Position numbers and translations under genes: made by a program
NCBI GenBank assembly: GCA_029834535.1
Contig: JAQMWT010000671.1
Location: forward strand, 186,001 to 250,000
Reading direction: 5' to 3'
Source of the DNA: Chrysophaeum taylorii
Lineage: Eukaryota; Sar; Pelagophyceae; Pelagomonadales; Pelagomonadaceae
DNA: 64,000 bases
The notes under the pieces: generated by a model
Database searches by the model: none
What the model saw: the letters and a program-made list of their open reading frames with translations, nothing else
Told to the model about the DNA's origin: nothing
In this document: in pieces, positions 55,620-64,000 of the stretch
Layout of the letters: each line of letters begins with the position of its first letter
Position numbering within the stretch: the first letter of the stretch is position 1

Positions 55620-58600
55620 TAATCAATCCCATGACGCTTTGCCGTCGAACCTCTGGACGAACCCCGGACGCTTATTCCCCCCCCCCGGCGGGACGGGAGG
55701 CTACCCATACATCGGCGGCGGCGGCGTTGCCGCCGAAGCAGAGTCTCGGGGTCCCAACCCCCTCCTTCCGCACGACACACCGCTTATAGCGCGCGGCTAC
55801 AATGAAATTGTCGTCGCGACGCTGGCAACAACAGGAGCAAGGCCGATGTTCTCAAGTATCACGACGCCCACGCTACCCCACAGGCTGACTGAAGTAGATT
55901 CTGGGAAGTGCATGCCACAACGCGCGCGCATCTGCCCGGGCGTGCAGTTCTTTTGAGGGTTTGCAAAGACAGACAGACTGCTATAAAGGAGAGTGCTGTG
56001 ATGCGAGCGCGGTGGACTGCTGGTGAAGAGGGCGAGGGCGTTGGTGCGCACAAGGGTTTTGTTTGGGGGTTCGGCACATGCACCACAGGTCAGGGCAACG
56101 TTGCTCATTGTGGCGAGGATCCAGTCACTTATAATATCAATGGCTGCACTCGGTGAGGCTTTCGTTGACGCACGCTTCGCACGACCGGAGGAGGAGCAGC
56201 ATATCACTCCATCATTCACAAACTCACTCACTCCGACGATTGGAGAGCGGGGCACGCTCAGCACCGCCATAGGTAGTATCCCTTGACCAGCTGAGCTGGC
56301 CATGATGTGGTACGTCTTGAGCTGCTCGCCTTGCCCACGTGCTGCTCCCCTATTTTCAAGCATCTTATTCCACGACACGCCGAGCCGCAGCGACTCGGCC
56401 GAAGACGATGACGATTTAGAATGGGTGCTGTCAGTCCGAGCCTGCGCCGAGAAATACCATCACTATTTCAAGAGGACGAACCCGCTTCTCCGGCTAGGAA
56501 AAGCCGCTTCGAGTAATAACGCCGGGCAAAACAGATCATCATCCCAATTATCGTAACGCTGACGCTACCTTCGCCGAACTCGTAGAGGCAGTTAGAGGGA
56601 CTCCTATGCGGCGTTGTGTGTGACAAAGTAAGCGCACGTGGCGCATGACAGGGCACAGCCCGAGATATTTCGCGTTGTCGTATATCTGTCGGTGAGTCGA
56701 CCAGCGTGGCACAGCCCGAAGATAAAAAGAAACGCGGCGAGATAATAATGAACGGACTTGAGAGACTTCGGTGCTGATGCCTCGCGCATGTTCTTGTCGG
56801 AACCACCCACGATACAACAAAAGCGTAGCAACGACACGCCAAACCCAGCTGTTGACTTCGAAGCAGAGCGTTGGTGCGAGTTCGCAGTCCCACTGCTAGA
56901 GTTTTTACTGTGTGTTCACCCTCGCTCTTCGATTTGTTTCAAGTGCGCGCAACGACGAAAGGTGTTTGCAATCTTGAAGCCGCGATCCATAGTTGCCTGC
57001 AGCCCACGCTGCTGCGGCTGATGTGTGACGACAGGCTGAGACTTCTCTTCACGTGGAGCGTGCCGATTACGATTTCGATGGTTGGGTCGGTACTTTGGAT
57101 AGATATTATTTAACGAAGCGTGCACCGGGCGCTATGCAATTTCCTGTACAGAAACGTGGAATAGGTGCCTACACCATCTGTTCCGAGAATCCGCAACCCT
57201 GGAATTTGCCATCGTGTATTTTGCACGCTGCCATACCACGTAGGAGAGCGCAGCTGCTTTTAATGCATTTGGCAGAAGAGTTCGCTCGCACCATTGTCCA
57301 CGAGCACTCTAATGATGAATCAGAGCTTCGTTTCTACTAATACACGTGCCGGCTTTGCCGAAATCCATGCCGTCGCAGATTTCCTCTGTCATGAGCGTAC
57401 CTCTGTGGAGCTCCTTTTGAGCGCATTCGCAGCGCTCGCCAATATCTAGCCTCCGATCGTTGGAACGTACCGAGTACCGGGACGTCACCACCCTATAGCC
57501 GAAGATGATCTTTCGCGACGCACTGAACTAGGTCGCTCATGAACGAACTGCTCGGTGCAAACCATGTTTGAGGCGAGCCGACCTGCACCTTGAACGACAA
57601 ATGACGCCATGCCGCTATGAGTCAATGCCAACTAAACATGCTCTTTATGACTTGGGGTTTCTGATTCATAAAGAAAAAGCAACGAACCACGACCTGGTTC
57701 GCGTTCGACGCGCGACCTCGGTCCGCGTTCGCTGTGGTTCGCATCCCAACAGCGCGAGAACGCGAACCCGTTTCGAGAACCCGAGGGAACTCGAACTCAA
57801 AGCGAACGCGAACCCTGGGCGCGCGTTGCTTCCTTAAAATTATGCTTGCGAAAAGGCGGGTTGCGAAAAGGCCTTGAGTCCCGCACGCACGTCGCGTAAA
57901 GGTGACGCTGGCCAAACCGAGGGATCTGCGCTCGAAAACGCGATAACTCCGAGGACGCGAGTGCAATGCGACACGTTGCAGTGGCGCTCCACGCCGAAGG
58001 AAGCCGAGTGACACCGCGCGCCGCCCTGACACTATTTCCAATGGCTGAAATTGGAGCTTGGGCATGAGCCACCGGCGGATGCAGGTCGATCGATCCACAT
58101 CGAGGGGTCATTACATCTGGCGCATCAGAAGAAATCTCTCTCAACTCAAAATCTTCGTCCGATGGCCAACCCTCGAATCGTTCGGCGACGAGCATCCTTT
58201 GAAGGTCCCGTCGGTCCCAGCGTACCAGCACCTTGGTCGTACTCACCGTAGTCTTCCCTGAGCAAGAAACGCGACGTGGCGAGGTGGAAGTGAGTTGACA
58301 CGGCTGTTCATTTTTTTGCGACGAAACTCTCGTCTGGCACGTTTTGGCGCGCGGCGTCGCTCCCCGAGGCCTGTATTAGGGATCCAGCTAACCAAGTCAT
58401 CGGCACACATCACCGATCCCCCAGACAACTCGATCCTTAATACCGACTCGTTCTTTCTTGGGGGTTTGCTCGACGATGCCACCACCGAAGTTTCATCTCC
58501 GCGCGGATGACCCGGTTGTAGCGGTAGTCCTTGAAACACCCACCAACCGACGCGCCTGGTTCGACAGCCTTATGAAAAAGGCTCTCGAGCGACGCGGGGT

Positions 58601-59346
58601 TGCTGGCGTCACTAAACTCCCGTACAATCGATCCTCGGCATCAACCGCAAACACAGCAGGCCCGAGATACTCCAACATCAGGAACGCGCTCGCATACTAA
58701 GCTTCCGACGGACGCTCGACGCCTTTAATGCCTTCAACGCGAAAAAAAATCACCGACGTCATCGCCGCCTTTGAGAGAGGCGAGGTCGACGAGCACATGC
58801 ACGCGCACGACAAGGTTGCTGCTGTCGTACTCGCGCGATTTGTGCCGGGCTTCATCAAGAACTTCGAGCGGCGTCTCGCCAGTGCAGGCCCAAGAACGAC
58901 GCCACCGAGGTAGGCTAGGCGCAGCAGAAGAAGGGGGAGATCGCGGGCGCGATGGAAGAGCTGAAGTAACACACTTACGACTCGCCTCGCAAGCACACCA
59001 CCATAGAACAGTGCACGTAGCTCGCCCGGATCGACTTCAAAGGCCGCAGCAAGCTCACGTTGAAGGCCCAACGTTTTGACGCGCAGTGCGACCGCCTCGA
59101 GGTCGGCCCGCCACCGGCCGAGGAGTCCAATGTTCGTTCTGACCAACGCGTCGGAAAAAAAAATCGTCGGCACGGGATGATTTGAAGATGAGGTCATATG
59201 GCTGGCTGCCAAAGCGATGAATGATTCGATTCCGTCCGTTAAGGTCGGCGCGAAACTTATTTCTTGCGACAAGAAAGAAAGAAAGAAAGAAAGGCATGTG
59301 GTAAATTTTTGATTTTCCGGCGTTCGACTCTGCGAGAAGAGAAGAG
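55620..59346. other. Gene-poor stretch of 3.7 kb
   Basis: No confident gene is seen. A 193-codon minus frame at 55797-56378 looks like composition rather than a gene. Around 58458-59100 the plus strand has protein-like pieces in several frames (RRAWFDSLMKKALERRGVAG, ITDVIAAFERGEVDEHMHAH, GFIKNFERRLASAG) that may be one decayed gene, unidentified. A short inverted-repeat element lies at 57696-57814. The GAAAGAAAGAAAGAAAG run at 59275-59293 is part of the ABCG upstream region. Confidence 0.4.
57696..57814. repeat. Short inverted-repeat element (MITE-like)
   Basis: GGTTCGCGTTCG at 57696 and GCGAACGCGAACC ending 57814 are inverted copies, with further GTTCGC/GCGAAC pairs inside (GTCCGCGTTCGC, GAACGCGAACCCG). 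The arms are about 13 bp. No target duplication was identified, and the element could simply be a hairpin-forming repeat. Confidence 0.4.
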
Positions 59347-61602
59347 ATGGGCGCGAGTTCGTCGTGGGAAGTCGCGAGTGCCGTCTCGTTCGCGGTCGTC
59401 TTCTTCGCCGCGTGTTGGCACGTTGGGAAGCCCCCCCAGCCAAGGAAGAAGGAGGCCCGATTCACCGCGAAGGAATCGGATAATATCGCCACGAAGCACG
59501 CAGACGAGGAGGCGCCGGCGGACGAAATCGAGCTCGTGAGTCCCGCCGATAATCAAGAGGAAGAGAAGAAAAACGTGTCCAAGAGATTTGGAGTGCGCTT
59601 CGACCAGGAGAGCCTGAAGAGCCTCGAAACCGGGGGGTATAGCAGTAGCGAAAGCAAAAGCGAAAGCGAAAGCAAAAGCAAACAGGAAGGGCCTCGAACG
59701 ACGACGACGACGACGACGACGCTTCCCGAAGAAGAAGAAGAAGAAGAAGAAAAGAATTGTCTGTTCGAATCGCGGCGGGGACCCGACCTCAAGTTCGAGA
59801 AGGTGACGGTGGTCGGGAAGGACCGGAAGATTCTGGACGGGGTGTACGGGGAAGTGAAGCACGGAAAGATATGCGCGGTTTTCGGTCCGTCGGGGTGCGG
59901 AAAGACGACCCTGCTCAACGTTCTCGGCGGGAGACAGGCGTCGCGGCCCGGACTGAGCGTGGAGACGATGATCACGCTCGATAGGAAATGCGCGTCGCCC
60001 GCGGAGTACTTCTCGGCCGTCGCTTACGTGATGCAAGAAGACGCGATAGCGCCTCTCGTGACGCCAAGGGAAGCGATATCGTTTTCGGCGCTGCTGCGGC
60101 GCCCGCGGCTCGGGACCGAGGCTAGGGATAGGCTGGTGGAGACCCTGGTGGCCGAGCTGGGGTTGGAGGCGTGCGCCGACCTCTACGTGGGTGGTTCGGG
60201 CACGGGCGTAAAAGGGATCTCGGGAGGGCAGAGAAAGCGCGCGGCGATAGCCGTCGAGCTCGTGACGTCACCAACTTTGGTGTTTTTGGACGAACCGACC
60301 TCGGGCCTCGACGCCGAGTCGGCCTTCCAGTGCGTCGCTACTCTGGGGAAAGTGGCGTCCGCGGGATCGTCCGTCGCGATAACTATTCACCAGCCTGCGA
60401 GCGACGTTTTTGCAATTCTCGACAACATATTGTTGATGAAGAAGGGCCGCGTTGTTCATTTTGGGCCTCGCGGTGACCTCGCGGAGACCTTTGCGTCGCG
60501 GGGGTACCCCAACCCGCCGGACTACAACTTGGCCGACCACGTCGTCAAGGTTGCCTCGACCGCCGACGACGAAACTCTGGAGCGAGCAGGTTTCTTCTTC
60601 AAAAAAAAAAACTGGTCCGAGGCCCGGCCGACACCCTTGCATTGGTCGCCGAGTTTTGGGCCCTCGAGCAAGTCGATTCAGGCCGTTGCTGTAGCTTCCG
60701 ACTTGTTTCGGGGCATGTCGTCGTCCGAGGATAAAAACAACGTCGAGTTCGAGCGCGCGCCGGCGATCTCCCAGTTCCTGGCGCTCCTCGACCGCACCAT
60801 CAAGCTCGAAGCGCGCCACCGACCCGCCCTCGTCTCCCACGTCCTGGTGAACCTCTTTATTTTCACTCTCGTCGGCGTCGTCTACTACCGATCCGGAGAG
60901 TCCGACCTGTCTCGCGAACTGAACCTCTCGACCCACAACGGCGCGTTGACCCTCGTCAGCATTGCCAGCCTCTCGGCGACGGCGACCCCAATTCTCCTCA
61001 GCCTCGCCAACGAGCGGCCCATGTTTGTGCGCGAATACCTGACCTGGACGTACTCCGCCACCTCCTACGTCCTCTCGAAAGTCGTAGTCAACTCGCTTTT
61101 CGCGGCTGCTCTCGTCGACGTCACCTTCCTTTCCGCCTACCTTCTCATCGACCTCCGCGCGAACTTCTTCGAACTCGCCTTTTACTCCTGGCTCCTCTCG
61201 GTGGCGAGCAGCGCGACGGCTTTTTGCCTCAGCGCGGTCTCGCCCGACGCGAAAACCGCCACGGAGCTCTTTCCTATCATCTTCTCGCCCCAGTACCTCT
61301 TTAGCGGATTCTTCGTCAGGATCAACGACATCCCCCCCTTGCTCCGCTGGGCCCGCTTCACCTGCTCCCTCAAGTACGCGCTCAACCTCATTTCCCTCGC
61401 CGAGTTTTCGGATTCGAACTGCGAGAAGCACACCAACGACAAAGACCTCGCGCGCTCCATGTGCAAGGACCTCAAAAAATCCAACTCGGTCGACGCCCAG
61501 TACTACCTCCGCGATCTCCTCATTTTGCTTTCCTTTTTCGTCGGCCTCTACGCCCTCAGCGGCTATATCCTAAAAAAAAAGAGCGCCGAGGCCGTCTACT
61601 GA
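59347..61602 (+). CDS. ABCG half-transporter
   Basis: ATG 59347 gives 751 aa. An unusual N-terminal hydrophobic helix (residues about 8-24) and a 100-residue low-complexity region with Ser/Lys, Thr8 and Glu8 runs precede the ATPase. Walker A GPSGCGKTT is at 180-188, signature ISGGQRKR at 291-298 and Walker B LVFLDEPTSGLD at 311-322, followed by the H-loop in TIHQPA. Six membrane helices follow (about 500-740), including VSHVLVNLFIFTLVGVVYYR, PMFVREY (the family's conserved RE motif) and FLFSGFF-like YLFSGFFVRI. NBD-then-TMD order marks the ABCG/White type. Such proteins dimerise and export lipids, sterols or pigments. No closer assignment is possible. Confidence 0.92.
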   Translation: MGASSSWEVASAVSFAVVFFAACWHVGKPPQPRKKEARFTAKESDNIATKHADEEAPADEIELVSPADNQEEEKKNVSKRFGVRFDQESLKSLETGGYSSSESKSESESKSKQEGPRTTTTTTTTLPEEEEEEEEKNCLFESRRGPDLKFEKVTVVGKDRKILDGVYGEVKHGKICAVFGPSGCGKTTLLNVLGGRQASRPGLSVETMITLDRKCASPAEYFSAVAYVMQEDAIAPLVTPREAISFSALLRRPRLGTEARDRLVETLVAELGLEACADLYVGGSGTGVKGISGGQRKRAAIAVELVTSPTLVFLDEPTSGLDAESAFQCVATLGKVASAGSSVAITIHQPASDVFAILDNILLMKKGRVVHFGPRGDLAETFASRGYPNPPDYNLADHVVKVASTADDETLERAGFFFKKKNWSEARPTPLHWSPSFGPSSKSIQAVAVASDLFRGMSSSEDKNNVEFERAPAISQFLALLDRTIKLEARHRPALVSHVLVNLFIFTLVGVVYYRSGESDLSRELNLSTHNGALTLVSIASLSATATPILLSLANERPMFVREYLTWTYSATSYVLSKVVVNSLFAAALVDVTFLSAYLLIDLRANFFELAFYSWLLSVASSATAFCLSAVSPDAKTATELFPIIFSPQYLFSGFFVRINDIPPLLRWARFTCSLKYALNLISLAEFSDSNCEKHTNDKDLARSMCKDLKKSNSVDAQYYLRDLLILLSFFVGLYALSGYILKKKSAEAVY

Positions 61603-61929
61603 GCGGCGCGCTCCTACTTCAAACCAATGCTGCTGCTGCGGCTGCTGCTGCTGCTGCTTGAGGGACTTTTTTTCCGCTCGACGACGCTTTCTTTGCTCCT
61701 TTCCCCTTCTATCACCCACTCATTCACTTACTCACTCACTCAGTCACTCATCCAAAAAAGCTTGAGAAAATAAATAGCTTTTTGTGGTTGTTGTTGCAAG
61801 CTCGCCTACCATTCTAAGCAAGCAAGCACGCACCCTATCAGTAAGTAGTAGTGGTGGAAAAAAAAGGCGCGAAGGGCGCTGTCGTCGGGCGGGAAAGAAG
61901 TAGCCGGCGCTGGCAGCAGGGCCTTGGGT
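61603..61929. other. Spacer with GCT run and hAT-flanking sequence
   Basis: A (GCT)n run at about 61629-61659, ACTCACTCACTCA near 61724-61745 and AGTAGTAGTGG at 61846. No gene. Confidence 0.4.
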
Positions 61930-62440
61930 TGAAACTGCATTATACACAGCGGTGGCAATTCACAAAGCTTCACTTTCACCGGGTTCAGCTTGAACTTGGT
62001 TCACTTCACCGAAATTTTGTGTCCAAAACCCACCTCCTCAGATTCCTTCACTTTTTGGCTGACGGCCTGACCTTGACCCCGTCTTATGAGCGAAGTGGAG
62101 CCGCGCTAGCTGGAGGGGGGAATATGTTGATGATTAGGAGGAAACGCGGAACAGAATGAGGAGCACACAAAGAAAGAAACAGCCGATATATATCGATGCT
62201 GACGTCGAACACGCCCGGCAAAAAAAAACTGGATGATAAACCAGGGAAACGTGTTGCTCGGCGCGGACGAGACGGACAAAGTTGCCCTACTGCGCACGAA
62301 GAAGAATTTCATTGCGGCGGCCCGGATCAAGCATAGCGACCTCGGACACCACGAGACCGAGTTAAAAAACGCCCGAAGGCAGTGACAGGGCGCGGCAGGG
62401 ACCGGCGCAGGCTTTTTTTTCAAAAAAAAAAGAAATGACG
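61930..62440 (+). mobile_element. Deleted hAT copy (third copy of the 11-14 kb family)
   Basis: In opposite orientation to the first copy: GGTTCACTTCACCGAAATTTTG (about 62000) follows the subterminal part of the right end. CTGACGGCCTGACC..CCCCGTCTTATGAGCGAAGT (about 62055-62096) follows the untranslated start and the ATG of the transposase. The copy then jumps to the C-terminal part (GTGTTGCTCGGCGCGGAC.., reading VALLRTKKNFIAAARIKHS) and ends at GACAGGGCGCGGCAGGG near 62393. About 2 kb of interior is missing. Non-autonomous relic. Confidence 0.65.
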
Positions 62441-62769
62441 CTCACTCAATGCCTGCTTTAATAAAAAAAAATAATCTTGTTCATAACGACCAGCCTTAGT
62501 ACCGCCGCCCACAACGCATTATTAATCAGCCGAAGAGGCGTCGTCCTCGACGTCGTCCTTGGATAGCATCCGACGGACAGCGGCGCGGGCCGATGACAGT
62601 TCCGAGACCGGCTCGTTCTCCCGAGGCCTCGGCGATCGCGGGCAGCTAAAAGAGGCGACGATCCAGTCGATGTGTCCGTCCTAAACGAAGATTCCCAAAA
62701 AATCGCTCCAGTAGTTGAAGTCTCTCTCTCTCTTTTGAATCTCTCTCTCCTCTTCGCAGAACTCTCCGG
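62441..62769. other. Spacer
   Basis: No gene; CTCTCTCTCTCT at 62724-62734 lies just before the next frame. Confidence 0.35.
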
Positions 62770-63267
62770 ATGAGTTGGAAAAAACTTGGGAGCAAGCTAA
62801 GCAACACGGCCAAAGGGGTCGGCCGCGGTGTCAGTGACGCGGCGAAGGACGCTGGCCGAGAAACCAGCAACGCGGCCAAAGGCGTCGGCCGCGGTGTCAG
62901 TGACGCGGCCAAAGATGCGGTGAAAGGGGTGCAGAAGCTCGGCGAGCACACGGTTGGCGGCATTGACGCGATGAAGCGGCTTGTCACTGGCGAAAGTGCT
63001 TGGTCTCCGAAGGCCGTCGCGGAAGCATTTGAGAAGGCGGGGGGAGACATTGGACGGGAGTGGAATCAGTTGGACCATGATCAAAAGATGTTTATCGTGG
63101 CTGCAATGATCGTCGCCGGTGGTTATTTTCTATATACGTCCGGCGTTGCTCTTGAATTTGCGCTACAGGTCCAGGCCGGCGGGCAGACCATCACAATTCC
63201 AATCTTCAACACGGAAACAGGACATCTTGTGTCTCGCCGCGGGCGAGACGGCTGCGAATTCGTTTGA
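62770..63267 (+). CDS. Amphipathic-repeat protein with a membrane segment
   Basis: ATG 62770 begins MSWKKLGSKLSNTAKGVGRG and gives 165 aa. An 11-residue amphipathic repeat (KGVGRGVSDAA-K-DA) recurs about three to four times over residues 15-60, in near-perfect copies, like lipid-surface-binding helices of the LEA or apolipoprotein style. A membrane helix follows (MFIVAAMIVAGGYFLYTSGV, about 112-131). The rest is short. Its frame overlaps the next by 149 bp. The family is unknown. The downstream frame carries a bacterial effector-like domain; I do not combine them. It may be a decayed toxin-type locus of bacterial origin. Confidence 0.45.
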   Translation: MSWKKLGSKLSNTAKGVGRGVSDAAKDAGRETSNAAKGVGRGVSDAAKDAVKGVQKLGEHTVGGIDAMKRLVTGESAWSPKAVAEAFEKAGGDIGREWNQLDHDQKMFIVAAMIVAGGYFLYTSGVALEFALQVQAGGQTITIPIFNTETGHLVSRRGRDGCEFV

Positions 63268-63763
63268 GACGAGAGACTTGACGTCGGCGGAGGACGGAGA
63301 GGAAGCGGATCCCCTTGAGCACACGCACCCTCCACCTCCCAGGCCGCCACCGCCCCCTTCCAGGAGCTGGACATTTTCGCATAGCAAGGGGATGCTGGAG
63401 CTGCGAGCGAATGGAGCCATCGAAGTGAAGCAGGTCGGCGCGTACTCGGGCAAAGGCAAATACGCGAACAAGACCGAGAGTCTCAAAAATTTGGGACCGA
63501 TTCCACGAGGATATTATGTGGTCGAGAAGATATTCGCCACGCACAAGGATCGGGTGGACGCTGGCTACACGAAAAAATTGGGTGACCAAGTCATCCATCT
63601 CAAGCCAGATGCTTCCACGAACGTGTACGGCCGCGGCGACTTCCGCGTTCACGGCGACAACTCGAAGGGCGATCGGTCGGCTTCGAATGGATGCATCATC
63701 GCCGCTCCTGGTATCCGCCGCAAGTTCGAGCTTGGCGATCGCATCCTCGTCACGGATTAAAGA
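63119..63763 (+). CDS. Tlde1/DUF2778-like domain, bacterial effector type
   Basis: A plus-strand frame ending TAA 63758-63760 carries, after a Pro-rich run (HPPPPRPPPPPSRS), the DUF2778/Tlde1 fold: WTFSHSKGMLELRANGAIEV, YSGKGKYANKTESLKNLGPI, PRGYYVVEKIF, VIHLKPD, GRGDFRVHGDNS and the SASNGCIIAAPGIR motif with its His and Cys pair. Bacterial Tlde1 proteins are type VI secretion effectors acting on peptidoglycan cross-links. In a eukaryote this points to horizontal transfer; the N-terminus is not settled and the locus may be a fossil. I give no claim of activity. The hydrophobic and amphipathic neighbour lies in an overlapping frame. Confidence 0.5.
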
Positions 63764-64000
63764 ACTCAAGAAAAGAGCCAACTCTCACAGAGACGCGGAC
63801 GTGCCTTCAATAAATCCACTCCGAGCTCAAGCTTCTTCCTCTTTATTGTACTCTAGAGCTCTTCTACTCCCTGCTAGCTCGTTCTCTTTCTCGCTCCCTC
63901 TTCGCCTTTTCCTTCATCTCCCCTTCCGGTTTCCGCTAGCCGGCTCTATTCGCTTTTATACCACTCCTCCCATCACACTATCACACCTAGGTATCTCTCT
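63764..64000. other. Right-edge flank
   Basis: No gene; C/T-rich sequence with AATAAA at 63808-63813 on the plus strand, a possible polyadenylation signal for the upstream frame. Confidence 0.35.

Noticed and set aside
55797-56378. 193-codon minus frame
   Set aside because: No family, no signal, composition as expected by chance; listed only as part of the gap.
60268-61431. 387-codon minus frame opposite the ABCG gene
   Set aside because: Shadow of the transporter.

Overview
This is a GC-rich nuclear segment from a eukaryotic microalga or other protist. It is not bacterial. It encodes a U5 snRNP WD40 protein, tubulin cofactor E, MLH1, the APC/C subunit CDC26, a presequence protease with a transit peptide, an Mpv17-type protein and a long array of 35-residue PPR repeats. 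It also carries a captured piece of dynein heavy chain, which points to a flagellated ancestry. The style of the PPR array, the short gaps between genes, the scarcity of introns and the many CGT/TCC-type trinucleotide runs resemble pelagophyte, other stramenopile or haptophyte genomes. That placement is inference.

Layout. Positions 1-9.1 kb hold a tight gene set: PPR protein (running off the left edge), an unknown protein, a mitochondrial-carrier-like gene with one clear short intron, a secreted glycosyltransferase-like protein, a pentameric ligand-gated ion channel with a cytoplasmic EF-hand, SNRNP40 and TBCE. At 9.1-11.2 kb lies a membrane acyltransferase-3 gene whose coding signal is spread over all three minus frames. 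From 11.2 to 19 kb the window is mostly mobile DNA: a hAT DNA transposon with terminal inverted repeats, then a short Ty1/copia-like LTR element with a 5-bp target duplication that encloses an antisense dynein heavy chain fragment.

19.9-28.5 kb is genic again: a 7-TM protein, TrmN6-like methyltransferase, aldo-keto reductase, PreP protease and a CCCH zinc-finger protein. 28.5-32.5 kb is decayed sequence with a deleted hAT copy. 32.5-41.4 kb carries a secreted beta-helix protein, an LRR-CHAT fusion, a frame-broken fucosyltransferase/sulfotransferase-like gene, a GT61-type glycosyltransferase and a secreted protein of unknown role. 41.4-45.8 kb is again mostly relics, including a second hAT family.

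45.8-55.6 kb is the densest block: a TPP1-like OB-fold candidate, Pol5/MYBBP1A, the tiny CDC26 gene, RTRAF (C14orf166), MLH1, LSM12, a RING-H2 ligase, an intron-bearing tRNA-like gene and Mpv17. After another relic-rich gap, 59.3-61.6 kb encodes an ABCG half-transporter. The last 2 kb hold a third hAT fragment and two overlapping frames, one with amphipathic repeats and a membrane segment, the other with a Tlde1/DUF2778-like bacterial effector domain.

Many genes sit head to head with only 37-114 bp between start codons, so shared promoters are likely. Start codons were set at the first plausible ATG. Several longer open frames begin only at GTG or TTG and were trimmed. No single pathway links the genes. 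Themes are RNA processing (PPR, SNRNP40, LSM12, RTRAF, Pol5, TrmN6), the secretory pathway and cell surface (two glycosyltransferases, sulfotransferase, beta-helix, ABCG), and organelle maintenance (PreP, Mpv17, carrier).
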